Of a DNA stretch of 64,000 nucleotides, positions 45,384-56,061 are shown piece after piece. Source of the stretch: Rhodobiaceae bacterium. GTDB taxonomy: Bacteria > Pseudomonadota > Alphaproteobacteria > Rhizobiales > Tepidamorphaceae. The DNA lies in contig JACKJK010000009.1 in NCBI GenBank assembly GCA_020637985.1, positions 72,001-136,000 of the forward strand. The letters run 5' to 3'. A model generated the notes under the pieces. The model was not told the DNA's origin. It did no database searches and saw nothing but the letters and a program-made list of their open reading frames with translations. The translations under genes and the position numbers were made by a program. Positions within the stretch are counted from its first letter, which is position 1. Each line of letters starts with the position of its first letter.

Positions 45384-46049
45384 ATGACCGGTCTTTCCTC
45401 CCGCACTGAGCCCGCCTCGCCACGCAAGCCGTTCGGCAAGCTGGAGGCGCTCGTGCGCGAAACGGGCAAGGGCGCGATCCGCGGGCTCTACAGCATCTGG
45501 GCGGCAACCTACGACAAGATGCTGGTCGCCATGCTCGGCTACCAGGCGCCGGACTTCGTAGCCCGCGCGCTCGCTCCGCTGCTGCCCGAAGGCGAAATCA
45601 GGGTGCTCGACGTGGGTTGCGGCACGGGCCTGACCGCCGAGGCGCTGCTGGCGCACCGCAAGGTGGAGGTGGACGGCATCGATTTCTCGCCCGAGATGAT
45701 CGAGCGCGCACGCGGCAAGGGCATCTACGGAGAGTTCTTCCGCGCCGATGTCACCAGGCCACTGCCGATCCCGGCGGGCACCTACGATGCGGCGATTTCA
45801 TCCGGCCTGTTCACGCACGGCCATGTCGGCGCCGAGGCCATCCCGCACGTGCTCAAGGCGATCAGGCCGGGCGGGCTGTTCGCCTTCTCCGTCTACTGGA
45901 AGGTCTGGGACCGGGGCGGCTTTTCCAAGATGCTCGCGAAGCTGGAAGCCGGCGGCGAGATCGAGATCCTGCACAACGAGCGCGAAAGCCACTTCCGCAC
46001 GCTGAAGGGTCAGCAGATCCACACGGTCGTCGTCCGCGTCACCGGCTGA
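45384..46049 (+). CDS. Class I SAM-dependent methyltransferase
   Basis: 221 residues. SAM-binding motif I is VLDVGCGTGLTAEALL, motif II IDFSPEMIERAR, then YDAAISSGLFTHGHV and IRPGGLFAFSVY. A family close to Williams-Beuren WBSCR27-like methyltransferases. Substrate unknown. The start at ATG 45384 is preferred over an in-frame TTG at 45372. It is convergent with ecm (12 bp). Confidence 0.85.
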   Translation: MTGLSSRTEPASPRKPFGKLEALVRETGKGAIRGLYSIWAATYDKMLVAMLGYQAPDFVARALAPLLPEGEIRVLDVGCGTGLTAEALLAHRKVEVDGIDFSPEMIERARGKGIYGEFFRADVTRPLPIPAGTYDAAISSGLFTHGHVGAEAIPHVLKAIRPGGLFAFSVYWKVWDRGGFSKMLAKLEAGGEIEILHNERESHFRTLKGQQIHTVVVRVTG

Positions 46050-46061
46050 CGCAGCCGCGCG

Positions 46062-48047
46062 TCAGGCGGCGCGTTCAGCCCCCGCTTCGACGATGCGCAC
46101 GATGTCGGCCATGATCTCGTTGAGCCGGAAATCCTTCGGCGTGTAGACCGCAGCGACGCCCATCGCCTTGAGCGCGGTCTCGTCCTCGCTCGGGATGATG
46201 CCGCCGACCACGACGGGAACGGACTCCAGCCCCGCCTTGCGCATCCGCTCCATCACGTCACGCACCAGCGGCACATGGCTGCCAGACAGGATCGACAGCC
46301 CGACGACGTGGACACTTTCCTCCAGCGCCGCGTTGACGATTTCCGCCGGCGTCAGCCGGATGCCCTCGTAGACGACCTCCATGCCGGCATCGCGCGCCCG
46401 CACCGCGATCTGCTCGGCGCCGTTGGAATGGCCGTCCAGCCCCGGCTTGCCGACCAGCATCTTCAGCCTGCGCCCGATCTTCGCCGATACCGCGTTGACC
46501 GCCTCGCGCACCTCGTCGAGCCCGTCGGTGTCGGCGCGCGCCGAGCGCCCGACCCCCGTCGGCGCCCGGTACTGGCCATGGACCGCGCGCAGCGTCTCGC
46601 CCCACTCGCCCGTCGTCACGCCGGCCTTGGCGCAGACAATGGACGGCTCCATCACGTTGCGGCCTTCCTGGGCGGCGGCGCGCAATTCGCCGAGCGCGGC
46701 TTCGACAGCCGCGTTGTCACGATTGTCGCGCCAGGCGTTCAGCCGCTCGATCTGCTCGCGCTCGACATGCTCGGGCACCGTCAGGATCGCGCCCTCGCCG
46801 GCCGCAAGAGGTGAAGGTTCGGTCTCCACGTAGCGGTTGACGCCGACGACCGGCAGTTCACCGCGCTCGATGGCCTCGAGCCGGCGCGTGTTGGATTCCA
46901 CCAGAGCCCGCTTCATGTAGCTGTTGTCGATCGCCGCCAGCGCCCCGCCCATCTCCTCGATGCGCTTGAGTTCGGCGCGCGCCTCGTCCTTCAGCGCCTC
47001 CACCTTGCGGTTCATCTCCGTGGAGCCGGCGAAGATGTCGCCGTATTCCAGCAGGTCGGTCTCGTAGGCGACGATCTGCTGCATGCGCAGCGACCACTGC
47101 TGGTCCCACGGGCGCGGCAGGCCGAGCGCCTCGTTCCACGCCGGCAGCTGCACCGCGCGCGCGCGGGCATCCTTCGACAGCACCACCGCCAGCATCTCGA
47201 TCAGGATGCGGTAGACGTTGTTTTCCGGCTGCTGCTCGGTCAGGCCCAGCGAATTGACCTGCACCCCGTAGCGGAAGCGGCGGAACTTGGCATCCTCGAC
47301 GCCATAGCGTTCCTTCGTGATCTCGTCCCACAGGTCGACGAAGGCGCGCATCTTGGCGATCTCGGTGACGAAGCGGATGCCGGAATTGACGAAGAACGAG
47401 ATGCGCCCCACCGCCGCCGGGAAATCTTCCTCCGGCACGCCGCCGCTTTCCCTCACCGCGTCGAGGATGGCGATGGCGTTGGCAAGCGCGAAGGCAAGCT
47501 CCTGCACCGGCGTCGCGCCGGCCTCCTGCAGGTGGTAGGAGCACACGTTCATCGGGTTCCACTTCGGCAGTTCCCGGTAGGTCCAGGCGATCGTGTCCGT
47601 CGTCAGCTTCATCGACGGCACCGGCGGGAACACGTAGGTCCCGCGCGACAGGTATTCCTTGATGATATCGTTCTGCGTCGTGCCGGAAAGCGCCTGACGC
47701 GCGGCACCCTGTTCGTCGGCTGCCGCGACATACAGCGCCAGCAGCCAGGCCGCCGTCGCGTTGATAGTCATCGACGTGTTCATGGTCTCAAGCGGGATGC
47801 CGTCGAACAGCGCCCGCATGTCGCCGAGGTGGGAAATCGGCACGCCGACCTTGCCGACCTCGCCGCGCGCCAGCGGCGAATCGGAGTCGTACCCGGTCTG
47901 CGTCGGCAGGTCGAAGGCGACCGACAGGCCGGTCTGCCCGCGCTTCAGGTTGGCCCGGTAGAGCGCGTTTGAATCCGCCGCCGTGGAATGGCCCGCGTAG
48001 GTGCGGAAGATCCACGGCTTGTCGCGTTTTGCCTTGTCGTCGCTCAT
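46062..48047 (-). CDS. ecm: Ethylmalonyl-CoA mutase (coenzyme B12-dependent)
   Basis: 661 residues. It interconverts (2R)-ethylmalonyl-CoA and (2S)-methylsuccinyl-CoA in the ethylmalonyl-CoA pathway of acetate and C1 assimilation. It matches the Rhodobacter enzyme in length and in diagnostic stretches: WIFRTYAGHSTAADSNALYR, VAFDLPTQTGYDSDSPLARG, NPMNVCSYHLQEAGATP and NSLGLTEQQPENNVYRI. The C-terminal B12 domain carries GLDGHSNG, with the lower-ligand His. The methylmalonyl-CoA mutases of the same family are longer, which separates it from them. ccr and mcd lie nearby, and the adenosyltransferase gene 11 kb away supplies its cofactor. Confidence 0.95.
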   Translation of the reverse strand: MSDDKAKRDKPWIFRTYAGHSTAADSNALYRANLKRGQTGLSVAFDLPTQTGYDSDSPLARGEVGKVGVPISHLGDMRALFDGIPLETMNTSMTINATAAWLLALYVAAADEQGAARQALSGTTQNDIIKEYLSRGTYVFPPVPSMKLTTDTIAWTYRELPKWNPMNVCSYHLQEAGATPVQELAFALANAIAILDAVRESGGVPEEDFPAAVGRISFFVNSGIRFVTEIAKMRAFVDLWDEITKERYGVEDAKFRRFRYGVQVNSLGLTEQQPENNVYRILIEMLAVVLSKDARARAVQLPAWNEALGLPRPWDQQWSLRMQQIVAYETDLLEYGDIFAGSTEMNRKVEALKDEARAELKRIEEMGGALAAIDNSYMKRALVESNTRRLEAIERGELPVVGVNRYVETEPSPLAAGEGAILTVPEHVEREQIERLNAWRDNRDNAAVEAALGELRAAAQEGRNVMEPSIVCAKAGVTTGEWGETLRAVHGQYRAPTGVGRSARADTDGLDEVREAVNAVSAKIGRRLKMLVGKPGLDGHSNGAEQIAVRARDAGMEVVYEGIRLTPAEIVNAALEESVHVVGLSILSGSHVPLVRDVMERMRKAGLESVPVVVGGIIPSEDETALKAMGVAAVYTPKDFRLNEIMADIVRIVEAGAERAA

Positions 48048-48148
48048 CGTGTGCCCTGCGGTTGCCTGTATCCGGCGCCATCAAAGCCGGATTTTCCGCT
48101 GCAGCGCAACATCAACGATGGTTCAGGGGGCAGAAGCGCGCTCGCGCT

Positions 48149-48697
48149 CTACGGCGCGCGCACCACGTGCGGCGCGAACCGCCGGATGGCGGCCTCGAGC
48201 GAAGGGACATCGGTGTCGGTGCCGCTGATGATGACCGGATAGCCCGGCATGTTCAGCATCCGCCCGAGCCATTCCTGGAACTTCAGTGCAAAGATCGGCG
48301 CCAGCCGCGCGTTGCCGGGGTCCTTGAGGATCACCGCGAGCGAGCGCTGGCGGTACCAGTAGTACGGAACCCCGGCGATCTCGTCCCAGGGGATCGGTTC
48401 GCGCGTCAGGCGCCGGTCGAGGAATCCTGCCTGCGACACCTCGATCGTCGGGTGCGCATCGGCCAGGCGGAAGCGGATGTCGGACAGGAAGGCGAGCGAG
48501 GTGGGAAACAGGAACGCGGACATTGCCGCGATCACCATGCCGAACACAGCATCCTGGCCCGAAATGTAGACGCCGCCTGCAAAAAACAGCACGGACGCGA
48601 CGAGTTCCATCGCCCAGAAGAAACCGAGCATGCGCAGCTTTCCCGGCGAATTCACAACGAAAAAGCTCGCCCCAGCGTTGCCGGACTTTCTAGCCAT
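48149..48697 (-). CDS. Hypothetical membrane protein with two N-terminal helices
   Basis: 182 residues. Two membrane helices (about 22-42 and 50-70) are followed by a soluble beta-rich domain of about 110 residues that resembles a PH-like or STM3941-like fold (EVSQAGFLDRRL, PWDEIAGVPYYWYRQRSLAV). No catalytic motif. It stands between ecm and a second small membrane protein, all on the minus strand. Function unknown. Confidence 0.72.
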   Translation of the reverse strand: MARKSGNAGASFFVVNSPGKLRMLGFFWAMELVASVLFFAGGVYISGQDAVFGMVIAAMSAFLFPTSLAFLSDIRFRLADAHPTIEVSQAGFLDRRLTREPIPWDEIAGVPYYWYRQRSLAVILKDPGNARLAPIFALKFQEWLGRMLNMPGYPVIISGTDTDVPSLEAAIRRFAPHVVRAP

Positions 48698-48729
48698 TGT
48701 CGGTCGATCTTTCTTCTCGCGCTGCCGTG

Positions 48730-49020
48730 CTACGGCAGGATCTTGTTCTTGGCCGCGGCAAGCAGGGTGAACAGCACCGCGCCACCCGCGATGCCGGCGA
48801 TGATCACGCGCAGGCCGTCACGCCAGAAGTAGTAGCCGGCATGCTCCGCCACCACAAAGGCCGCGAACGCCCCGGCAAGGAACACCGCGACGTTCACGAA
48901 GATGCCGAAGCCCGATCGCTCCAGTGCCCAGTCGATGGCATAGCCGCACACCATCGCCAGCCCGCCCAGGAACACCAGGTACTGGGTCGGGATCTCGTTC
49001 AGGAACTGCATCGTCAGCAT
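48730..49020 (-). CDS. Small hypothetical membrane protein
   Basis: 96 residues from ATG 49020 (an alternative ATG at 49011). Three membrane helices (about 12-28, 36-56 and 66-88) make up nearly the whole chain. No recognisable family. It is 32 bp upstream of the other membrane protein in the same direction and may be co-transcribed with it. Longer in-frame starts to 49128 lack support. Confidence 0.65.
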   Translation of the reverse strand: MLTMQFLNEIPTQYLVFLGGLAMVCGYAIDWALERSGFGIFVNVAVFLAGAFAAFVVAEHAGYYFWRDGLRVIIAGIAGGAVLFTLLAAAKNKILP

Positions 49021-49303
49021 GTGTCGGCTCTCGCTGTATGCCCGCCGTTGCGGACAATTTTCCGGACCGAGACTACACGGGTCGGGTTGCCGGACCGTAA
49101 ACCGCGCGGCGCCCACGAAAAGCCACACCTGGGGAACCAGCCAGCCGGCACAAGGATTCAGGCTGCGAAAAATTGACGCCTTTCGGCGGATTAAGCCTTC
49201 GTAGCATAGCCTGCGCGATCATTTTCCCGATAATCCTTTCAAAGCTCGGCAATTGCCCGTATCGCGCGGGGATTGCATGCAAGCCAACCCGAATGATCCC
49301 GCT

Positions 49304-49313
49304 GGAGGTGATC
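49304..49313 (+). promoter_or_regulatory. Near-perfect Shine-Dalgarno of ccr
   Basis: GGAGGTGATC, 9 nt (counted from GGAGG) before the ccr ATG, matches the 3' end of 16S rRNA over ten bases, which fits a highly expressed central enzyme. Confidence 0.8.
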
Positions 49314-49317
49314 CCCC

Positions 49318-50607
<1,290 letters not shown>

Positions 50608-50634
50608 CGCACGGTCGCCGGCGTTAACCAAGAC

Positions 50635-50657
50635 GGCGCGCGGTTAAGCCGCGCGCC
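50635..50657 (+). terminator. GC-rich hairpin downstream of ccr
   Basis: Perfect 9-bp stem GGCGCGCGG/CCGCGCGCC with loop TTAAG, 27 bp after the stop codon. No T-run follows, so it may end transcription weakly or protect the 3' end. Confidence 0.6.
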
Positions 50658-50949
50658 TTGGCGAGGCTGCGTCACTTCGCTAAAGTAAAGAAACGGTTAA
50701 CCCGATCGTCCGGATTTGCTGTGAATCGGCAGGACTTCCCGGTCGGCGTCCGCATGGCGCGGGCACAGGGAAGGAACCTGCAAGCGCCGTGCATCGGCAT
50801 CGGGTATCGCGCATGGGCTGCGGCAGCCTGCGCGCGATTGTCTTGACCGGTGTTGGTGACCTCGGCTTCCGGTCGATGGCCCTGACTGCCGTTGAAGGAC
50901 TGTACGCGCTACGTGCATGGCGTACCGCGCAAACGAGGAGACGCGGATC
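50658..50949. other. Gap between ccr and the acidic protein gene
   Basis: About 290 bp with no supported gene. An AT-rich patch near 50678-50700 (CTAAAGTAAAGAAACGGTTAA) is the likely promoter of the downstream gene. Confidence 0.45.
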
Positions 50950-52113
50950 ATGAGCGAACTGATCGATCAGTTGCGCAGCCTGCGGGCACTTGCCTACCGC
51001 AAGCTGACGCAGAATTCCGATTTCAAGGTTCTCATGGAGCTCGATCAGATGCTCGCCCGGCTCGACCCGAGCGACGAGGCGATGGCACCGCCCCCGAGCC
51101 CGGAATCGGACGCCGGCGAAGAGGACGCCGACACCTCGGACGACACCGAGGCCGCACCACCCGAACCGGTGGCCAAGCCGCCGCCCGAGCCTGAGCGCAA
51201 GGAAATCCTGCTCGCGACCACGGACGAGGAGCCTGCCGCCGAAACCGATGTCGATCCTGACACCGGCGCCGAAGCCGAGGCATCCGGCGCGTCCGAAGCC
51301 GCCGAGGAAGTGTCCGGCGACGCGGAGTCCGGTGAAGGGGAGCCTGCCGACGGCGAATCGCTTGTGGCCGTCGCGGAGGAAGCCGCCGACGAAACGCCCG
51401 TTGATGACGAGACGCCTGCGGATGATGCATCCGCCGAGGTGGAGGCAGCGCAGGAAGACGACGCTGTTCAGGCCTTGGCTGCGGACGAGGCGCCGACCAC
51501 CGGCGATGCCGCGCCGCAGGAGGCTGGAGAAGACGAAGCCGACGCGGAGGAAGCCTTGTCCGCGGACGAAAGCGTCGAGCAGGCGGCCATCAACGCCGTG
51601 TCCGAAGCGCTGTTGTCTGACGATGTCCTCGGCGACGAGCCGTTGGGCGACGAACCGCTCGCCGACGAGTTGCCGGACGACGATGCGTCGTCGCGGGAAG
51701 ACGACGAGGAAGCTGCCTTTGCGTCCGCTCTCGCCGACGAGATGGGCGTCGAGGTGGACGGCGAAGAGCCTGCGGACGATGCGTGGCTGGACGAACCGGC
51801 GGCGGAAGCGCCCGATCCCGCCCCGGCCAGGCAATCCGCGCGGGCGGCCTACGGGCTTCCCGAGGAGGATGCCGCGGCAGCCGTGGCGGCGTCGCTCGAC
51901 ACCGCCGCCCCACGCCCTGCCCCGGTCCAGCCGGCGCCTGTCGCGCTGGCGCCCGAGGAGGACTACGACGCGGCAGCACCGTCCGGGTCGGCCGAGTCGA
52001 GCGACGCCGCTTATGAGTCGGCGCTCAACCGCCTCAACGCGCTGATCGAACGCGCCTCCCACAGGCTCAAGCGCGATGACGGCCAGGAGACGAACGGCGC
52101 GACCGCCGGCTAG
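50950..52113 (+). CDS. Very acidic low-complexity protein with ordered ends
   Basis: 387 residues. A short helical N-terminus (MSELIDQLRSLRALAYRKL..NSDFKVLMELDQMLARLD, residues 1-40 in two parts) and a helical C-terminus (ESALNRLNALIERASHRLKR, about 355-375) flank some 300 residues dominated by Ala, Asp, Glu and Pro, with irregular repeats such as GDEPLGDEPLADELPDD. This middle should be disordered and strongly negative. GAGGAGA lies 8 nt before ATG 50950. No family recognised; a role as a flexible linker or binding tail is possible but not shown. Confidence 0.78.
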   Translation: MSELIDQLRSLRALAYRKLTQNSDFKVLMELDQMLARLDPSDEAMAPPPSPESDAGEEDADTSDDTEAAPPEPVAKPPPEPERKEILLATTDEEPAAETDVDPDTGAEAEASGASEAAEEVSGDAESGEGEPADGESLVAVAEEAADETPVDDETPADDASAEVEAAQEDDAVQALAADEAPTTGDAAPQEAGEDEADAEEALSADESVEQAAINAVSEALLSDDVLGDEPLGDEPLADELPDDDASSREDDEEAAFASALADEMGVEVDGEEPADDAWLDEPAAEAPDPAPARQSARAAYGLPEEDAAAAVAASLDTAAPRPAPVQPAPVALAPEEDYDAAAPSGSAESSDAAYESALNRLNALIERASHRLKRDDGQETNGATAG

Positions 52114-52150
52114 CGCGACCGCAGGGCGCAGATCACGCAAGACGACATCG

Positions 52151-52183
52151 AGGCGCGCCATCCCGGCGCGCCTCTTCCTTTTG
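52151..52183 (+). terminator. Rho-independent terminator after the acidic protein gene
   Basis: Stem AGGCGCGCC/GGCGCGCCT (52151-52159 with 52165-52173), loop ATCCC, followed by CTTCCTTTTG. Confidence 0.85.
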
Positions 52184-52313
52184 TCCTGTCGCCGCCAGAA
52201 ACCGCCGGCATCCCCCGCATGCGCATTTGCCGGGTGCGTCGGGCGCCGTGCGGCTCTATTGTCGCCACGTCGCACAAGCCCGACGGGCTAGGTTTCTCAC
52301 CACGGCGGACCAC

Positions 52314-53213
52314 ATGACGCAGCAGCGACCAAAGTCCGACACGGCCAGCATGACCGCCCCGCCGCCGGCGGGGCTCGGCGTGCTGTTCGTATTGATCTGG
52401 TCGACCGGCTTCATCGTCGCGCGTGGCCAGGCGCCCTATGGCGAGCCGCTCACCTTCGTGGCGATCCGATTCGCACTGGCCGGTGTCATCTTTGCCGCCG
52501 TGGCACTCGCCATGCGCCGCACCCTGCGCATCGGCTGGCAGGCCGCCGCGCACAACCTCGTTGCCGGTGCGTTGCTGCATGGCGTCTACCTCGGCTCGGT
52601 GTTCTATGCCGTCAGCATCGGCATGCCGACGGCGATCGCCGCCCTGTTCCAGTCGACGGCGCCGATCTTCACCGCCATCCTTGCCGGTCCGCTGCTTGGC
52701 GAGAGGATCACCGCGCGCCAGTGGGCCGGGCTGGCCATCAGCCTCGCCGGGGTCGCCATCACCCTGTCGCCGAAATTTGGAACCACGGGATTCACGCTGC
52801 TGCCCATCGCAGTATCGGCCTGCGGATTGACCGGCCTGGTGTTCGGCGGCTTCTACCAGCGCCTGTTCGTCGCCCACGTCGACATGCGCGTCGCCAACAC
52901 CTACCAGTATGCCGGCGGCGTGCTGATCCTGCTGCCGTTCGTGTTGGCGCTCGAGCCGCTCAGGCTCGTCACCCACCCCGTCTACCTGCTGGCCATGGCC
53001 TGGGCGGTGCTGGTGCTCTCCATCGGCGCATTCACGCTCTACATCCATTTCCTGCGCCGCGGCGCCGTCACCAAGGCCTCGTCGCTGATGTTCCTCGTAC
53101 CCGCCGTGACCTCGGTCATGGCTTGGGCCATGTTCGGCGAGACGCTAACGCCGGTGCAGATCGCCGGCGGCGTCATCACGCTCGCCGGCGTCGTTCTCGG
53201 CCAGCGGCGCTGA
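52314..53213 (+). CDS. EamA/DMT-family transporter
   Basis: 299 residues with ten membrane helices in two EamA repeats, typical of drug/metabolite exporters (LIWSTGFIVARGQAPYGEP in the first; SLMFLVPAVTSVMAWAMFGE in the second). Substrate not predictable. It starts 131 bp after the acidic-gene terminator; a 45-bp type palindromic repeat begins two bases after its stop. Confidence 0.9.
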   Translation: MTQQRPKSDTASMTAPPPAGLGVLFVLIWSTGFIVARGQAPYGEPLTFVAIRFALAGVIFAAVALAMRRTLRIGWQAAAHNLVAGALLHGVYLGSVFYAVSIGMPTAIAALFQSTAPIFTAILAGPLLGERITARQWAGLAISLAGVAITLSPKFGTTGFTLLPIAVSACGLTGLVFGGFYQRLFVAHVDMRVANTYQYAGGVLILLPFVLALEPLRLVTHPVYLLAMAWAVLVLSIGAFTLYIHFLRRGAVTKASSLMFLVPAVTSVMAWAMFGETLTPVQIAGGVITLAGVVLGQRR

Positions 53214-53214
53214 C

Positions 53215-53260
53215 CGCATCATCCGGCCGGAGCGGAGCGAGGGCCCGCAAGAGTATGCGG
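53215..53260. repeat. Degenerate copy of a 45-bp palindromic repeat
   Basis: Begins CGCATCATCCGG and ends AGTATGCGG, matching the two near-identical units at 63446-63544 in order and spacing (GAGCGGAGCGAG core against GAGCGAAGCGAG). It starts two bases after the transporter stop codon. Confidence 0.72.
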
Positions 53261-53325
53261 GGAAAGCAGGGAAATCCCGGTGTCCGCACAATGGCGGATT
53301 TGCGCGCTGCGCCATCGCGGCTAAA

Positions 53326-53422
53326 GCAATTGCAGGAAAAGCGCATGCGGTTTTCCGTCCGCAATTGCGTGAGAAAAAAAACTCAGAGCATTTCCGTGAT
53401 TCAGGAAGAACGAAAATGCTCT
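53326..53422. repeat. Two adjacent palindromic elements (RIME-like)
   Basis: First element 53326-53368: outer arms GCAATTGC/GCAATTGC and inner arms GGAAAA/TTTTCC around GCGCATGC. Second element 53385-53422: arms AGAGCATTT and AAATGCTCT. They lie side by side in the gap before mcd and resemble small mosaic repeats of Rhizobiales. They could form stable hairpins in the mcd leader. Confidence 0.75.
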
Positions 53423-53466
53423 AGTGTCCGCCGCAACCTGAATTTGATCCACGTTGGAGCCGAGAA

Positions 53467-55137
53467 ATGAGCCTTGCCGAAGTGAACGCCGCGGACCATG
53501 ACCTCGACGCTGCGCTGCTGCGCGTCGCAGATGCCGCCGAGCACGTGCTCGCGCAGGCGAAGGCAAGCGTCCGCGACATGGTCATGCGCGACGGCAGGAT
53601 CGATTCCACCTTGCTGGAAGCCAACCAGCGCGCTGCCCACGGCCTTGCCTGGCTCGCCACCTACGTGCTGGCACTACGGGAAATGGCGCACTACACCGCA
53701 CGCATGCGCGCCGAGGGCCGCTTCGGCGAGATGGAAGACCTGCTGGTGCGTGTCGCGGCGGGCGAATACGCCCAGCAGATCGCCGGCGGCATCCCCATGA
53801 ACCAGGGGGAGATCGTGCGGACCACCGACCTCGGCCTGCCTGCCGGCGCTGCCGCCCGGCAGATCGAATCGGCCGGCGAATGGCTGCTCGCCAACGGCAA
53901 CACGCCGCAAAACCGCGCCCGCCTCGTCACACTGATCCAGGAGCAGGGCGCTTCCAGCACTTATGGCGACTGCGGCCTCGACGAGACGCTGGAGGCGATC
54001 CGCGACGAGATGCGCCGCTTCGGCGAGGCCGAGGTCGTGCCGCATGCCCACGAGTGGCACCTGGAAAATGCCTACATCCCGATCGGGATCATCGACAAGA
54101 TGTCGGAACTCGGCGTCTTCGGCCTGACGATTCCGGAAGACTTCGGCGGGCTGGGACTCGGCAAGGAATCCATGTGCGTCGTCTCCGAGGAACTGTCGCG
54201 CGCCTACATCGGCGTCGGCTCGCTCGGCACCCGCTCGGAAATCGCCGCCGAGCTTATCCTCGGCGGCGGCACCGACGAGCAGAAGGCATACTGGCTGCCG
54301 AAGATCGCCTCTGGCGAGATCATCCCGACCGCCGTCTTCACCGAGCCCAACACCGGCTCCGACCTCGCCTCGCTGAAGACCCGCGCGGTGCGCGACGGCG
54401 ACGTCTACCGGGTGACCGGCCAGAAGACCTGGATCACCCATCCCGTGCGCGCCGACCTGATGACGCTTCTCGCCCGCACCAACCCGGACGACAAGGGCTA
54501 CCGCGGCCTGTCGATGTTCCTCGCCACCAAGCCGCGCGGCGACGACGAGAACCCCTTCCCCGCCGATGGCATGACCGGCGGCGAGATCGAGGTGCTCGGC
54601 TATCGCGGCATGAAGGAGTTCGACATCTCCTTCGACGGTTTCGAGGTGCCGGCGGCTAACCTCCTCGGCGAGGTCGAGGGTCAGGGCTTCAAGCAGCTGA
54701 TGCAGACGTTTGAATCCGCCCGCATCCAGACCGCGGCGCGTGCGCTCGGCGTTGCCCAGTGCGCGCTCGACCTCGGCCTGCGCTACGCCTGCGAACGCAT
54801 CCAGTTCGGCAAGCCGATCATTGCCTTCCCGCGCGTCTCCGACAAGCTCGCCATGATGGCCGCCGAGATCTTCGCCACCCGCCAGCTGACCTATTTTTCC
54901 GCCCGCGAGAAGGATCAGGGCCACCGCTGCGACCTTGAGGCGGGCATGGCCAAGCTGCTTGGCGCGCGCGTTGCCTGGGCCAACGCCGACAACGCGTTGC
55001 AGATCCACGGCGGCAACGGCTTCGCGCTCGAATATCCGGTCAGCCGCGTGCTGTGCGATTCGCGCATCCTGAACATCTTCGAGGGCGCCGCCGAGATCCA
55101 GGCGCAGGTCATCGCGCGCCGGCTATTGGAGGACTGA
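53467..55137 (+). CDS. mcd: (2S)-Methylsuccinyl-CoA dehydrogenase
   Basis: 556 residues, longer than common acyl-CoA dehydrogenases because of an extra N-terminal helical domain (about 1-150), a feature of Mcd. It oxidises methylsuccinyl-CoA to mesaconyl-CoA with FAD, passing electrons to ETF. Dehydrogenase motifs include FGLTIPEDFGGLGLG, FTEPNTGSDLASLKTRA and GNGFALEYPVSR with the usual C-terminal FAD region; the likely catalytic Glu is in the second half. Location near ccr and ecm supports the specific assignment. GGAG lies 7 nt upstream of the ATG. Confidence 0.93.
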   Translation: MSLAEVNAADHDLDAALLRVADAAEHVLAQAKASVRDMVMRDGRIDSTLLEANQRAAHGLAWLATYVLALREMAHYTARMRAEGRFGEMEDLLVRVAAGEYAQQIAGGIPMNQGEIVRTTDLGLPAGAAARQIESAGEWLLANGNTPQNRARLVTLIQEQGASSTYGDCGLDETLEAIRDEMRRFGEAEVVPHAHEWHLENAYIPIGIIDKMSELGVFGLTIPEDFGGLGLGKESMCVVSEELSRAYIGVGSLGTRSEIAAELILGGGTDEQKAYWLPKIASGEIIPTAVFTEPNTGSDLASLKTRAVRDGDVYRVTGQKTWITHPVRADLMTLLARTNPDDKGYRGLSMFLATKPRGDDENPFPADGMTGGEIEVLGYRGMKEFDISFDGFEVPAANLLGEVEGQGFKQLMQTFESARIQTAARALGVAQCALDLGLRYACERIQFGKPIIAFPRVSDKLAMMAAEIFATRQLTYFSAREKDQGHRCDLEAGMAKLLGARVAWANADNALQIHGGNGFALEYPVSRVLCDSRILNIFEGAAEIQAQVIARRLLED

Positions 55138-55140
55138 CGC

Positions 55141-56061
55141 TTAACCGAGCTGGACGACGATCGCTCCGGCGCAGATCAGGGCGATCAGGAGCAGCTTCGG
55201 CCGGTCGAGGCGCTCGCGGAAGAAGATCACCCCGAACACCGCGGCAAAGGCGATCGACGTCTCGCGCAGCGCGGCGATCTCGCCGAGCTTGGCCAGGCGC
55301 GTGGCAACCAGCATCGATCCGAAGGTGAGATAGGCGACGAGCGCCCCGATCAGGCCGCGCAACGCCAGGGCGCGCAGGCTCGGCAGCGCGCGGCCAGCGC
55401 GCGCCAGGTATCGCCAGCGGAATACCGCGAAGACCGGCGTCCCGAACGCGCCCAGGATGAAGAACCAGGCGATGAAGGTGAACGGATCGGTTGCCATGCG
55501 CGTGCCGTGCGCATCGACGTTCATGAAGACCGCCGACATGATGCCCGTCGCCACAGCAGCGAAGATCGCCGCGCTGACCCCCCTGGTTGCCGCCGAATCG
55601 CCGGGAAAACTGCGGTAGTTGACGACGGCGAGGCCGAAGATCGCGCCCGACAGCAGCATCAGGCCGAGCCATTGCGCCGGGCGCAGCACTTCGGAGAACA
55701 CCGCGAACGCCAGCAGGGAGGTCGCCAGGGGTCCCGTTCCGCGCGCCACCGGATAGACCAGCGTGAACGCCCCCTTGGAGAACGCGCGCGCCTGGAACAG
55801 CTCGTAGGCGAGGTGCACGACGAAGCTCACCGCCAGCACGCCCCACATCGCGTGCGTCGGCATCGGCAGGGCGAACAGCGCGACGGGCAGCGCCATCAGC
55901 GCATAGACGACGTTGATCGCGCCGCGATTGAGATAGGGATCGGCGCCGCCCTTGAAGATCACGCCGAAGACCGCATGCGAGATCGCCGACAGCATGACCA
56001 GCGCCAGTGCGGCGATGTCGCCGGCAGGCGTGCCTTCCAGCGAGACGATCCACGAGCCCAT
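55141..56061 (-). CDS. EamA/DMT-family transporter
   Basis: 306 residues with ten membrane helices, unrelated in detail to the transporter at 52314-53213 but of the same superfamily (ALVMLSAISHAVFGVIFKGG, ELFQARAFSKGAFTLVYPVA). ATG 56061 is preferred to an upstream start at 56163 that adds a non-membrane tail. It ends 3 bp from the mcd stop, in convergent orientation. Substrate unknown. Confidence 0.88.
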   Translation of the reverse strand: MGSWIVSLEGTPAGDIAALALVMLSAISHAVFGVIFKGGADPYLNRGAINVVYALMALPVALFALPMPTHAMWGVLAVSFVVHLAYELFQARAFSKGAFTLVYPVARGTGPLATSLLAFAVFSEVLRPAQWLGLMLLSGAIFGLAVVNYRSFPGDSAATRGVSAAIFAAVATGIMSAVFMNVDAHGTRMATDPFTFIAWFFILGAFGTPVFAVFRWRYLARAGRALPSLRALALRGLIGALVAYLTFGSMLVATRLAKLGEIAALRETSIAFAAVFGVIFFRERLDRPKLLLIALICAGAIVVQLG

